Source: Arenicola marina
Lineage: Eukaryota; Annelida; Polychaeta; Arenicolidae
Assembly: GCA_964019135.1 (NCBI GenBank)
Contig: OZ025250.1
Span: 53,567,357-53,631,356, forward strand
DNA length: 64,000 bases
Direction of reading: 5' to 3'
In this document: piece after piece, positions 35,451 to 48,981 of the stretch
Position numbering within the stretch: the stretch's first letter is position 1
Layout: each line of letters starts with the position of its first letter
Program-made: the position numbers and the translations under genes
The notes under the pieces: model-generated
Told to the model about the DNA's origin: nothing
What the model saw: the letters and a program-made list of their open reading frames with translations, nothing else
Databases searched by the model: none

Positions 35451-37134
35451 GTCCGCATCCCTCGTGACCGAACGTTAAAATAATACGGTAAAAGTGATGA
35501 AACATCTACTCCCGGTGGGTCACCGCGGAAGTGATATAACATCCACTCCCGGTGTGCTACGGCGAAACAATCGAATGGTGCAGGGTTCATGCATCAAGTG
35601 GGCGTTATGTATTTGTTGCATCAAGTGTTTTGCGCACTGGAGAGGGGCAGCATCACTTACCCCATGTGACAACCCGGAAGTAAGGGACGCAGCCCATGAT
35701 GCTAGCTCATGCTAGCTCCTAACGAAGCTAGACCCACAATACACCGCGGCGATGGATACCAAAACAGTATGGCTGCTCCCAGTTGGGCTCCTGAGCTGTA
35801 GTTCTGTGACCAAGTCAGTGACGCGATCTGTGAGTTAGAAAATAAACAATGCCTGGGATGAGTACCTTCCGGTCGTTCTTTACCTTCGGCTAAATCGGTC
35901 CTTGAATGCACGACTGACCACTGAACTGAATGCGTATATCAGAATTGTAACCACCAGAGTTGGTTTATGTAAGACGAGAGCGATTAGACAGTTGATAAAC
36001 CCAATGCGGCTGTTTCGAGAGTGACTGTCAGGGTGAGGCGAACTAATGTGCTTTGTGGGGTTTTTCATATCATATGATGTAATAATCATCATGAATCGCA
36101 TGTTTCCGCGCGGTATCTATGGTTACGTAAAATCGCTCCTTATGTGGTCTGACCAGGTGAAAACAATGGTGTTTTGTTTGTCGCAGAAATATAAACATCG
36201 ACGATTTGCCCCAAAATACAACGCTTCCAACTGTCTCATCGAACGAACCACATGTAGTATGATAAATATCTTTACTTTAACTATATTATGACTTTATATT
36301 TAGGAATGCCTGGACCAAAACAAACAGAAATTATGTTCACACCTACTCCATTCCACAAAGAAGCTTCCTGTTCCTGTTCAGCGCTTCCTGTTGTGGCCAT
36401 CATACTGGGCATGGCCTTGGCCTGAGATATACAATTTGGGAAATTAGGGTAAAAACGGAGCCACAGGATCGAGGTTGAGATTACAGTAGAAAATTAGAAC
36501 ACAAGCAGTTAATCGAGATACCAAGTAATGTATTTAGCTGTTAAACTGATTTTTTTGAATGCATACTGTTAGGGAAATTGCTCCTTAAACGTTGGGCTGC
36601 GGATGAGACTACATACACATTTCACTGCGAGCATATATTTGTAGTTATATCAAAAGGACCTACATACATAGGTACATTAAAATTATTATTGTCTGATTTC
36701 GCTAGACTTAGACCCTTGAAACAATATATATAATGATCCCTATATCTGCTTTCCATATTAAGGGTATTAAATGATAACAATATTTGATTTTGGACAATGT
36801 ATCATTAATACCAGAATTATAAAGGTACCCACAGAAAATACTTAATCTCGTCATACTATGTATTGATATATAACGGAATACAAATCCAAATGCAATTTCA
36901 AGGTGAATTGAAAACACTATTAAATAATTTTTAGGGAAAATGCTGCGTGTTCAATTTTGTTCTTGGCGGTATTGCTTCGTTCGCCCCTTAGGGGACACCT
37001 ATACATATTGCTTAAATTTTGATAGACTATATCACTTAGGCTAGGGCAGAGACAGGGCTGTAATCTATTTTGTGCGGCAGATACAAGGGATGAGAGAGCC
37101 AGAAACTGCACACTCGCAGATGGCCCAGTTAACG
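35451..37134. other. Insertion into the duplicated 3' flank
   Basis: Present here but absent from both left-end copies (compare 824-834). It holds a short CACTCCCGGTG(G/T) repeat (35506-35560), the third copy of the interspersed segment (35600-35830), an inverted tail-exon copy (36314-36592) and AT-rich sequence. No complete gene. Confidence 0.65.
36314..36592 (-). pseudogene. Inverted copy of the receptor tail exon and its 5' intron
   Basis: The minus strand matches 34297-34580: intron end, CTCAG acceptor at 36422-36423, then an exon (36421-36378) ending GGCCACAACAGGAAGCGC and TGA. The exon is 44 bases, against 52 and 43 in the others. From the usual phase it ends early after KPRPCPV, so the conserved QYDGHNRKR end is out of frame. 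Without other exons on this strand it is a relic of an inverted duplication. Confidence 0.7.
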
Positions 37135-40100
37135 GAACGAAGTATACCACTCTCAAGTTTCGCTAAAAAGCTGTACGAGTGCCTACTGGCCGCGAGCGCT
37201 CGCCTCTGTTGGCAATAATCAGTACTGTGTCAGTCAGCACACGGTAGTGCCCTATGCATAATATAACCAACAGTAAGCAACTCACCGCTAGTCATCGCCT
37301 ACCCACTTCCCACTTTGAACCGCCTCACGCATCCATCCAGCGCGAATCCACCCAAATAGCGGCATTTCTTGTCTAAAATGATCAAACTTTTGGCAATGAG
37401 ACCCCATGAAAAACTCAAACTATAATTGTAAATTGGTAATAAGTTATAATGGTTTGCATGCATGAGAGAAAGGGAACCCACTTTTCCCCACACATTTAAA
37501 CTAAATTCCGGGCTATGAACTAATAATATTAGTACAATATTATACTAATAATACTAATAATGAAGCCAATTTAGCCTCTTAAATATATGAAAAACCATAT
37601 ACATCTAGTCCAATCTTGCCCTCACCATTATTACTTTACATTTGCTACAAATCGCCCAGATTACAATAATACCCCAGATGATTGACGAGATCAACGCCAG
37701 TCAGACTCAGCAGCCCCCCCATTAGTATCAAGACCATCGGCACTAGCCACATCACAAGCCAAAGCCAGCCGATATATACCTTATAATAAATATAAACGTG
37801 CTTTTCAAAAAGCTGCAAAGCTGTTCGCCAATTCATGCATGAAGCTAGATGCTGAGCTTTGAAAGTCAAGACAAAGAAAGGACGAAACCAGCTCCAGGGA
37901 AGCAATGGTTTGGACGCATGCGGCATGGGACAGGGAGGAAGCAAAGTGAACAGCGTGGCAAGATTAAGTTTTGCATTCATTTAAATTTAACCGTAATAGA
38001 TTCAACGTATTTAAAGAGTGTACCATGAGGGAAGGACGGATGCATTGCATATTTGTATCCCCAATGTTTACCGCCATATAAACCCCCTTAAACAGCACAA
38101 ACTATTGCATTTATAACATGCAATATATACTACCCCCCTCCCCCCCCCACACACACTCCCCCCCCCCCCACACACACTCCCCACCCCCCTTCCCAGCGAA
38201 ATATGCAGCCAGCAAACCTAAGAAGATTGACAGAAACAGTTTTTTATCCATCAAATAAAATGAGATATAAACATGGCAATTCACCCTGGCGGCTGAGAGC
38301 TTATGATAAAAATTGAGGTCTGATGACGCATGGCTGACGAAATAATACATGCGTGTCGTCATGCGGCCTGTTTGAAGCCAAACCAGGACCTTCTAGGTCG
38401 ATTATTAACGGAATGAGAACGTTTCGTGGATTTAACACGAGAACCGTCATCCAGAGGGTGAAGGATGATGACGGAAATGAGCATTCACTCACACCACGAT
38501 TCCGGCGCCTCCCCGCAGCACTGACAACTCCTGCCCAGTGGTCGTGTCGCTGCGTATTGTAAGCCAAACCTGGACCGCCTGGGTGCATCAGTAAGGGAAT
38601 TAGGGCGTTCCGTAGTCTTAACAATGGGTTCCCCGCTGCCTGGCTATCATGACTGTTTGAAGGTTTGCAATGGTGCATATGACTTTCCGGTGTCCCTGTT
38701 GACCGCGTATTAATGCTTTTTACCCTCAAAGAATCCTAGGATGAATGTCGAATTACGTGTCGACGGGACCGTTTACAGCGGGGTTTGAAGCATGGAGGAT
38801 AGCTTTCATGTTTTGGAGTATCGGCCTGGACATGTTTCGTTGGAGTTGGAGTCGACATAAAGATTGGGGCGGAAGCGTGGAGTGCTTCGGTCGAGTTTAT
38901 GGAAGACCGAGCGCGGGATTTTGTGCGAAAGAAGAAAATGAGCGACCGGGCCAAAGGCGTTGGAGACTTCTGAAACATTAGCATTGACATACGCCAAAAA
39001 ACGCGTTAAGGGTGTCTGCGTGGCGCGTGGGTCAAGCGTGCGACTTTTGAAGCAAAGGTCGAGCGTTTAAACCCAGCTCGAAGCGCTTTTTTTCTCGTTC
39101 TTTTCATGGAAACTTCCCTAAGTTGATATCAATAGAATAATTAAACCCCCGGACGTCCGTTTTGTACTATAACATTGAAATTTTATAGATATTCCCCGTA
39201 TGACAAGAGCATATATATATAGTCGGTAATTACATGCATCCACGACGGTGTTGGCGGCATTTTCATCAACATGTTGGCCGTAACTGTTAGGTGACATCGA
39301 CCGGCAATGATTGTTTCAGTATTTGACAAGCGATAGCATGTGATACATGTGATGTATTGCCTTGCTTGGTACAAAGATTGCAAATGGTTGGCTACATCAT
39401 GGGGGAATTTATGAGTATTATTTGATAACGCCCACCTGATGGCTGTAGGCGGATATAGCCAGCATGGCCAACTATACACAGCGGCATTGCATGTTAAAGT
39501 TTGATCTTTCTTGTATGACTAAAGTTCTTATTTCATTTCGAGGCGCAGTAGCCGAACCGGCAGGTCCAAATTTTAGCCTTTAGATCCAACTTTGGCCCCC
39601 CAGATCCAAATTAACCTTTCAGATCCATTATTGGTCCCTTAGATCCAGATTGAGCCACGGCGAATTGTGACCATATTTTTCCCTAACGGCCAATACAATT
39701 CCACAGTGTCCTATACCATTGAAGTTTGTAGGTCAATATTGAGGGCATCGTGAATTTCGTTAATTTTAAATTGAAATGACCCTTGATGTAATAACCGCTA
39801 GTCCGATTTTAGTGAAATTTTAAATATAAGGTTCTAGTTTATGACCCAGACTGGTAAATATTGGAGGGCGATAACTTAAAAGGTGAAAAAGTCGGGTTCG
39901 AACCCCCAACTTCCAGGCGCCTCTGCTCCGTTACGTTGCGCACTCCAAGTTCAAGCAAGAAATTGGATTTGGCATAAGCTACATCATCTCTATCCACCAG
40001 GGCATTTTTGGTGATCAGAATTTTCGAGCAACAGCCGATTTTGTGCTTTGTGCGAAAAATGAGTTGCGTGGCCTATAGGCCTCTATGCTTTATGGCACAT

Positions 40101-40367
40101 GATAAACTTGAAAAATGTCTTATCAGCATGGGTCAAATTTTTTAAACTCATATGACGTCATTTCCCAGTCGAACCGCACATGGAATCGATAACCTCTGCT
40201 GGGTACCTTTATACACGACGTAAATTATTTTGGGACTTCTAAAATATTCGAGAAAATGTCGCCGTAATGTTGAAAGATTGGCGTTTTTAACATGGGGAGT
40301 CCCGTGGGGAATTTTCCGTCAACCCTAGAACAGGAAGTAACATTACAGCGTACTATTTTTATGTCAT
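37135..40367. repeat. Segmental duplicate of 831-1783 plus 3900-6134
   Basis: Continues the match to the left-end block, collinear through ATGTCAT at 40367. Differences include C-tract expansion near 38134-38190 and single substitutions. In the shared 111-codon minus frame (37645-37980) most changes alter the amino acid, which argues against coding. Confidence 0.85.
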
Positions 40368-43190
40368 GGTCAAACAAAAGATTCCATTTGCCACATAATG
40401 ACGACTTTTACGCATTTTTGACATTTGTTTCCGATTTTTTCCGATTTTTCTAATGTAGAGGAACTTATGTCATCATGACGTCATATGACGCATGCGACAA
40501 ATCTCAGATTTTGCAGACCTCTTAATATTCATATTTTTATGACCGGTTAGAGTCCCAGATCGATATCTTTAACTTAAATATGTCAAACTACAGAAGAAGT
40601 GTCCAAGGTCATTTGTTTCGTTTTCGGAAAAACATAAAACGGCATTTTCCTCAAAGATGCGTAAGACGCATCAAAAAGTGAACAATACACGAAAGATGCC
40701 CAATGTAGTGTAGCGCCTATTGAATCTTACTTGATGTCACTATTCGTATTATTAACTTAGACGCGTTCTAAGATTTTTTTTCAAAAAATCACTGTGACCT
40801 TGACCTTCGACCGATTTTACCCGTTGACGAATTTAGCCTCAATTTTGTGCCAAGGTACCCGTAAGCGAAGAATGACATCGATAGCTGTAAGCCTTCGAAA
40901 GTTATCGCGCGCACAGGAAAATTGGTTTTCATGTACACAAGCAGAACCGACTCATAGTATGACGATTTTCGTCATAATAAAAATAAAATATAGCTAGAAA
41001 GTAGAATTTACTAAAATAAATGAACAATGATCTCGGTGTCTTGGTGTCTTGGTGTGAATAGATGAATTAGATTGTGATCGAGACAGGAGTGAGACATTGG
41101 CTATTTCAAAACCCGAGGAACAGTGGGCTACTCTTCCATTTTTAGCCCGAAGGAGTGGCCGTCGGTTAAAACGGTTTTAATGCAACATTAGAGGGGGCGG
41201 ATGACTGTTCCTGCCTGACCAGTGATTAATAGGTTACGCCCGCTTTCTGCTATTCGTAACTCTTCTTACACTTTGTTATGTAGAGCGTCAATATGTACAT
41301 CAACATCGGCACCATCCTTTCACAGCAAGCGTGTCCACCCCCTCCCCCCATTGGCCCCCGGGTAAACGTCCATGTTAGGACATTTTGTAAACATAGCCTG
41401 GCGGCAATGACGCATGTTTAATAACGTAATTTATTGACGTTGAACACGTTGGGGCGTTCTCTATGCTAAATATAAGTTATAATTTATATTTCCATGATTT
41501 ACACCCTGTGTACAAAACCAATAGTCCACTCCCCACTTCGGGACTTCATTCCAAAAAAAATCATGCCCCCAATGGTCATATGCATATAAATACCATTTCC
41601 GCTTCCTGTACATAAGCAAGGTCGCAAAGGGCGGTTTTAAGTTGGTTTGGGTGGCAAAATTGCTTCAGTGACACTATAAACAAATTTCAGGATGTAAGGT
41701 TAGTTTATTTCAAAAGCTTAATCATTTTAGATAAGAAAAAATGCTGACATTTGGGTGGATTGGCGCGTTAGATTGGTGCGTGAGGCGCGGTCGAAGTGTA
41801 AGGTGGGTGGTCGGTGAGTAGCGGTGAGTTGCGTACTCTTGGGTGTATTATATATAATGTGCTGACTGACACAGTACTGATTGTGGCCAAAGGAGGCGAG
41901 CGCTCGTGCTCCTGGCGAGCAGCTGTGTACCGATCACATACAAATTAAAAACTATATTGCTGCAAACCTAAGTAAAAGATACAAGACACAACCAGCGTAT
42001 TATCCAGAATTTTGTTTTTATTATTGATCACTATACATTAATGTACCTTTATAAAAGAAAGACAATGGAAAGTATTTAATGTTAAATAAACGTATGTATA
42101 ATTTGCTGCCGCTTATCTGAGTGTTATATAAACAAATGGATTATTGGCTGCCACTTATCTGAAAGATTTCTCATGTTGGTTTCCAAAAGACAATGATGCT
42201 TAATCTGCGCCTTTTACGCTTTGATCCAAATTTCTCCACTTACATAAATATATGAAACGTTTCACAATGAGAAGTATATGATTAATCAATTTCACAAATT
42301 TTACAGTTTTAATCAAACCAAGCATTACACTTGGCAGTCTAAGTTGATGTAAATTTTTGTTTGCCTGGTACAAAAAAGTGCTTATATAAAAAAATGTGAG
42401 CGCTATAATTCTTCTAAACCTCTTGATCAAAAGACCCTTTTTAGGCGGGTAATCAGCACCTAACTGTCGGCCAGACTGAACGTCTATCCGCCAAAATTGA
42501 AACCGCCCGCCCATCCGGCGGGCAGGCGGGTATCTGGCTCAAACCCGTCACACAAACATCATGTGCCTCGCGTTGCAGTTGAAAGAGCAGTGATCGTATT
42601 ATGCTAAATTCGCAGTTCTTCACGCGTACTGCTTAATTCGCAAACGTAACTTCTTGCTGCGTTCTGCTTATTTCTTCTGGCTGTTTTCTCACATTGATTT
42701 GTAAAATTGTTTAGAACTTCTGTTAAAGTCAAACTTTTCGAAGAAGGATTTTACAATCTATGAATACGAATTGAGAGATACGCTGATGGAATTAATAATA
42801 AAGAATGAAAAATTACGAATAAAGCATGAGGAACTAAAGACTACAATTTTGACCCCCGATCCCCTTCCATAGAGATGTCCCCACTGTATCTATCATAACG
42901 GCACCGGAATACAGCGGGTCTAAAATATTATGTATTGTATATGACGGGACGCCTCCGCATGGGGGGAACACTTCCGCATCTCACACAGGCATTGACATAT
43001 CTCATTCGTTGACATATGCATTGCATTGGTTCGAAGAGCTTGGGGCTACCTATAACGGAACTATCCACTGTTATTTTCTTGATATTTTTCGTCCTGAGTC
43101 CTTGACCCAGTTTATACCATGTCTGCACAAATGGAGCCTAACACACCAGTTCAAGAGTATTGGTGGGATATTTCAGGACCTCAACCTACT
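40368..43190. other. Intergenic, no supported gene
   Basis: AT-rich sequence with several TGACGTCA-like palindromes (about 40460-40500) and short unsupported frames such as 42200-42514 minus. It includes the inverted segment 41690-41945 described separately. Confidence 0.45.
41690..41945 (-). repeat. Inverted diverged copy of the 37140-37390 segment
   Basis: Read on the minus strand it follows 850-1090, 2966-3206 and 37150-37390: GAGCGCTCGCCTCC, CAGTACTGTGTCAGTCAGCA, GCAACTCACCGCTA, then CACGCA and CCACCCAAAT. It is clearly more diverged than those three are from each other, so it is an older copy in opposite orientation. Confidence 0.7.
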
Positions 43191-43246
43191 GTTGGCATAT
43201 TCTGACTGCTCACAGCCGGTATGGCAGCATGTAGGTTGATTGGTTG

Positions 43247-43398
43247 GGAGAAGGAATGGAGAGTGGAGCCATGTCTTCGGCAGTAACCCCCTACTCTTTG
43301 GGAAAAAGAACATACGATATTTATCCTGCGACCACACTGACATGGCCACATAGGGGCTGGAACCATCGATCCGCATGCCGTTAAGCTCTCAAGTGGGC
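43247..43398 (-). mobile_element. tRNA-derived SINE, truncated
   Basis: Positional partner of 22041-22155 and slightly fuller: it keeps the GGAGAAGGAATGGAGAGTGG part, the CCCCTACTCTTTGGG stretch and the complement of the B box (GGGGCTGGAACC). Confidence 0.65.
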
Positions 43399-44809
43399 AG
43401 CATGTAGGCATATAGGTTGAAAGTACAGATGAACTCAAATATAAATCAAATGGCGCACACAGTGGCTTCTTCAAGCGGAGCTTAGCGCAGTCGAAAAAGA
43501 CATATTTTTTTTCGCGCTTACGACTTCTTGAAGACAGAGGCGTGCATAATACTAAAACGACAGGTATATTTGCCAGAGATGTGCCACCAAGACCGGCCAC
43601 CGCTGAAGTGATATACGCACATAAACACCGTCCTTTGGCGCCGCGCACCTTCTTCTCTGCGGTCACTAGGTTTTGGAGGGCCCTTCATGAGTCTTGGTAC
43701 GTGACGTACTTCGCCTGAGGTAACAGATAGTTCCGATGTAACATAATAACCCGTCCGGCCGTGATTAACCAGTTCTTTTATGTCAATAACCTTAACCAGA
43801 ACACTAATCCTAACCCAAACCATGACTCTAACCTAGCACTAATCTAACCATAGATATAACAAACATGCAGTATTTCCATAACTTTCCTATTCGCTGCGCA
43901 TGCGCAGTCGTCAACCGGACAATTTATCAAGTTATCATGCTACACCGGCCTGACTTGCTGAAAGTACGTCTCTACAATTTTGGGGAGACGAACGACATTT
44001 GGGGAAACATACATTGTATTTAGAACGTAGCATGTGATACAAAAGGGAAGGAAATGGAGCATATGTTCCCAAAATATATATAGGCTGACATATTTGTGGT
44101 TGTAATATGAACATATAATAATTGGGAAATCGAACTATATTTAAGTACATTTGTGACAGACGCACATGCCTCATGTAAATCGACCGTCGTTGACATCTTG
44201 CTGGCTGAGCAAACACTATCGCTCTCACTTTCCTTTTCTGATCGCCCCCCACCGGCCAAACCTCCCCTCATGCGCTACCGCCACCCCTACATCTACACCA
44301 CTGCATCTTCTTTGGCCCTACTTCATAATATTACACGCCACACGTCACCCTTTAATCTTGGCCCAATGAGTTCCGAAACAAGTAGGTGCCCGTATTTCCT
44401 CTCAATCATATTAGTCCCATTCTGCGGAGAAACGGAGTATGGTTGCCATACGGCAAAACATCAATAAATTTAAGGATGGAACGTGCTTCATTTATTTGCA
44501 CCGTGCATTCAGATGCTTGAATTTTAATTGATGCCTCTGAAACATTAGGAAAGAAGAAAGTAATATAATAAGATAAATTGATGTGATTCGTGTTACGTCA
44601 TGTTTTTACACGGACGGCGCCGCCCCTACCGACACCGGTCCAATTAATAATAGGACTGCCCGATGAATGAACGCTTAAGAACCGTTTTGCCTAATAAGGT
44701 CAGGTCATGCTCTGACCTTTTAGACTTTAGATTTTAGACCCTAAATCAACTGCTGAGTCTCGTTGTAGACTGGCCCTCCACTTTCGTGCCGCTTCGGAAA
44801 GAACTGGGT

Positions 44810-45060
44810 GCATGCATTGAGTGAACGTTATATATCGATTGCGTCAAGTGTTTTACGCGGTCCGTTACACAATGGAGAGGGGCAGCCGTTGACATTTGAC
44901 CCTGCCCGGAAGCAAGAGACGCAGCCCGTCATGCGAGCCCCTAGCCAAGCCAGACCCACAATTCATCGCGGCGATAGATACCAGATCAGCATGGCTGCTC
45001 CCAGTTGGGATCCTGAGCGGTAGGTCTGTGACTAAGTCAGTAATGTAAAATGTCAATTAT
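44810..45060. repeat. Interspersed segment, copy 3 of 3
   Basis: Shares ACAATGGAGAGGGGCAGCC and ATGGCTGCTCCCAGTTGGG with 22980-23200 and 35600-35830. See those entries. Confidence 0.6.
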
Positions 45061-46520
45061 GCCATAACTGACCTGTATAACTTAAATATAACAAACAATT
45101 AAAGTTACTCGTGTAGCAATATTTTCCCTCACAAAATCGTGGGAGTGATGTAAATTCTGAGTGCAGTACACACATATATATGGTATGCAATACATATTAA
45201 ATCATGTTAATAATACCCGTCTTATGAAAAAATGGTGTATCACGTGCATTGTGGGAAAGTGTTGACTTCTGATGTAGAGTCATCAAAACTCAGACATTGC
45301 TGCCGGTTTTTGCCTTAATATCTCTTAGCATATCAGTAATGTATAAAGTTGGCAGTCAGACAGTCACACAATTTGTCGAGGATGCTCCACAAAATCTTAA
45401 AACCATAATGTAGGTGAACAGTGGTTGCAGGTGCATCCTTAATATATATCACGACTCTCCCCAATTGATTATATTTCTTAAAAACCCTTTGTAATTTCAT
45501 TTTTACACCCTACCGGGCAAAAATGTATTATATGTTAGTGTCCGTATTACTGAAACTAAAGTATGCTTTATTTCCTATATTGCTTACTAATTAAGCTTAA
45601 TATTTATGCCAAACAAATATTCAAAAGAATTTTGAATCACCAAGACCAAGCACTATGTCAGTGGCCATATAACTAAAATTATTAGTTGAACAAAAAGCAG
45701 ACATTGGACGAGCGGAGAGGCACATCCTTGTGTAGTGACGTCAACACACTAACGTAATTAGCATGATTAAACTCTTCCGAAAGAGGGCGCAACAACTGAT
45801 CAATTGCCGTATGTCTGTGACAAAAGTCAGTAATGTAATCTGTGAGCAATACCATAGCAGACCAGTATAACTTAGATATAACAAACAATTAAAGTTATAC
45901 TCATATAGCAATGTTTTCCTCAAAAAATATTTTTATTGGGAGTAATATATTTAGATTCTTAGTGCAGTACACACATATATATATATATGGCATGCAATAA
46001 TCGTGGGGAAGTGTGGATTTCTGATGTACTCCGTTATCAAAATTCGGACATCCTTTGCCTTTCAATATCTGGTAGCATAAATATGTCTTACAGAGTTGGC
46101 ATTCAGACAGTCACACAATGTGTCCAGGATGCTCCGAAAGAACGTCTTAATGTAGGTGAACAAATGTTGCATAAGATTAATTAATCTTTAATATATATCT
46201 CGAGAATCCTCATTATATTATTTATAACGCGCATTTTAAATTTATTATAGGTTAGTGTCAGTATACTAAAGTATTCTTCACTTTCTGTACTTGCTTACTT
46301 ATTAAGCTTCATATTTATCACAAATAAACCAAGCACTATGTCACTGGTTATAATAATTTTAAGTATATACTTAAAGTTATTATTTCAACAAAGAGTAAAC
46401 ATTGGACGAGTGAGGAGGCAACAATTTGTGTACTGACGTCAACACAATGGCGTGATTAGTATGAATAAACTCTTCTGACAGAGGGCGCAACAACTGATCA
46501 ATTGCCGTATATTCACCGAC
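45030..46520. repeat. Local tandem duplication, unit about 790 bases, diverged
   Basis: CTGTGACTAAGTCAGTAATG, the TATATATGGTATGCAATA stretch, CAGTCACACAATTTGTC and AATGTAGGTGAACA appear in the same order twice (about 45030-45820 and 45820-46520). Block A has one set (23180-23720), so the duplication happened in block B after the blocks separated. Confidence 0.7.
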
Positions 46521-47232
46521 CGGAAGAGATTCGCGTTGTAAAGGGTGCTGCTGCTCGAATAACGAATGCGCCTCCCTCTGGTCTGACGGACCGTATGCGT
46601 GAGCTGCTTAAGTTTATAACACAAATTATTTCGGCGGGGGTAGATTTTTCCATGAAACATATTTCTATAGGGATATCCGCTTTGGCAGAAAAGGGGCGCT
46701 CTCATAGGCATCATTGGGCTCCCAGGACACCAAGCCGTCGGATTTGTATCGTACTAGTATTTGTATCGTCACTGTGGTGTGTTGGGTCGTTGTTGGGTTC
46801 CGACAACGACTTCTGGTATGATGATCAAAATTGATTGATATGATAATATGATATGATATGATTAAAATAGTAGAAGAATGTATTTTTTGCTACTAGTGTA
46901 CGCAGCGCTTGTTGTTTGGAGGCTCCAGTGCATAAAACATTTGGCATAGTAAAGTGGGCCGAGCGAGCAGAAGAACGTTTATTTTATATCAGAGTGAAAT
47001 GGTTAGATCACTGATTGTCATGGTAACCTCACTATACGACCCTAATGCCGAAAAAACAATGGGAAACAAGTTGCGGAGAGATACGCTAGGTGCAGTCCGC
47101 TCTCGTTAGCAACCGAGAAGCCAGCATTGTTTCGTAATATTAAGCTCACAATGACTTTGACCTTGGATACATGGAGTTTATGCAGACATGGTTTAGCATT
47201 ATATTTATATAATCATATTAGTTGTCGGTTGA

Positions 47233-47453
47233 ATATTCAGGATGTTTATAACGTTGGTCATATAGCGTCAATGGAAGCATGAAGGGAAGAGCGGAGCCAT
47301 GTCCCCCGGGTAAACCCCTACTCTTTGCTGAGAAGGACCACACATATATGGCCACAACGGGGCTCGAACCACCCATCCACATGTCGTTAGGCTTTCATGT
47401 GGCCTGAGCGCTGAATGCCACCGCTCTAACCGACTGAGCTGTCCGGCGGCCCC
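47233..47453 (-). mobile_element. tRNA-derived SINE, nearly complete
   Basis: The minus strand reads GGGGCCGCCGGACAGCTCAG, TCGGTTAGAGCGGTGG (A box), GGTTCGAGCCCC (B box), then the body with AAAGAGTAGGGGTTTACCC and a tail ending CATCCTGAAT. Compare 61307-61558 in plus orientation. Confidence 0.75.
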
Positions 47454-48049
47454 TCATATTATCCGAAGAAAACGTAGTATAGAACGTTCAAGTGGGAACG
47501 TGGGAATGAGAGCGGTCGTATTGTCTCCAACCTTTGTCCCCATATGGTCCCATGTTAAACCGTTCGTTATATGAACACATGCTTGATGGAATTTGACGGC
47601 TTTAGAGATGTCATTGTAATCATAAATTTATTGTAATACAAACACAACATATTACAGGACCTTTAATTAATAACCTCCAGTCACGTATGATATATTCATA
47701 GACGAAACTCATTCATGCACGTTTACCAGAATAAATAAGAATTGGACTATTTTAATAATATACCACTGCATATGCCTTATGCACATTTCACCTGTGTTAT
47801 TGCGTTTAGGGTTTTATATTACAATAAATAAGAATGGTAATATTATAATAATGTAACTCTGTGTGAAATCATGCAAATGAGACCTGTTTTATTTTGTTTA
47901 TGGTGTTCCGTTTTGTGACTAACAAGCACGCAAGAAACCAGGTTATTGACATATTGACAGGCAAAATTAATTGAGCTGCCTCAAAGAGGCTTAGGTAAGC
48001 ATATGTCAGACACTTATCGGAATCGCTATATATCACTTCAAGTGCCCCT

Positions 48050-48981
48050 TCAAATAACAAACCTGGCAAGTCTCCTGGCAGTCTTAGCTCCAGTCCACAT
48101 GACGGTCGTAGGCGCGTCGACACAGGGGCGCGTAGCATACAAAGTTGTTCTCCATTTGGCGCTTGTAAGATTCGATGGCCGATACAGACAAAGTGAACGC
48201 TCCTCATAGGACTGTAACAGAAATGTTTTGAGCAAGTTGATGTTTCAAAGTAAAGTAGTAAAAGTCAAAATGAACAGAAAAAGACCGTCGTGGTGCAGAA
48301 GAGCACTCGTAGAAAACTGACTCTATTTTCGACCCCGCGCTGGCTCTTGCATAGTCGGTAGCAGTTAAATTATTTAGGATTGTGTCATTTCTAAAACTTG
48401 CTCTTGCATAGTCGGTACCAGTACCAGTTAAATTATTTAGCATTTTGTTATGTCTAAAAATGCCAACATTTGCTTTTACATATACCTGTTATGTTCCGAA
48501 ATAAAGAATAATATTACAAATGGCCCACATATCTTGAGACACGTTAATCGGTAGTTCGATGCTGGTCATATCTGTGCCGTCGTCGGATAAAGATCACATG
48601 CCCTTCTTTGAAAAAAGTAGAGGGTTACCCCGGGGACATAGCTCTGTTCTTCCCTTCTTCCTCCCATTGACGCGATATGACCAGAATGAGTTAAATCGTC
48701 CTTAATGCACAATCTTCAACAATCTAAACGTTTTAACTTCTGGACCCGTTAATCTGTGCATGAAATTGCCAGCATTTCATCTGTTCTTTTCCTTCGTATT
48801 CTGCCCCCCCCCCACCCCGCCCCCCTCTAATACATAACCGTAATTCCCCCACCCCCCCTCCCCCCCAGAAAAAGAGACTGTCAAGAAGATAAGTACTCAC
48901 ATCACGGGTGACCAGTTTAGGAGTCACACAAGTTGCTACGACCAGAGTAAGAAGTAAAACGTACAAGTTAGATGGACTCAT
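48050..48981 (-). CDS. Divergent small secreted-protein gene, copy B (first two exons, tentative)
   Basis: Exon 1 (48981-48901) encodes MSPSNLYVLLLTLVVATCVT then PKLVTRD and ends at GTGAGTACT, a strong donor in phase 0. The hydrophobic core and small residues near position 16 to 18 make a credible signal peptide. A candidate second exon starts at 48211 after CTGTTACAG and reads SYEERSLCLYRPSNLTSAKW to a stop near 48050, giving about 80 residues in all. No family recognised, and the second exon's frame is uncertain. Exon 1 lies about 320 bases from the receptor's first seen exon on the opposite strand, an arrangement kept in both blocks that would suit a shared promoter. Confidence 0.35.
48554..48712 (+). 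mobile_element. tRNA-derived SINE, 5' truncated
   Basis: Positional partner of 25645-25811, with GATAAAGATCACATGCCCTT and the CCCATTGACGCGATATGACC stretch. The head is missing. Confidence 0.6.
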
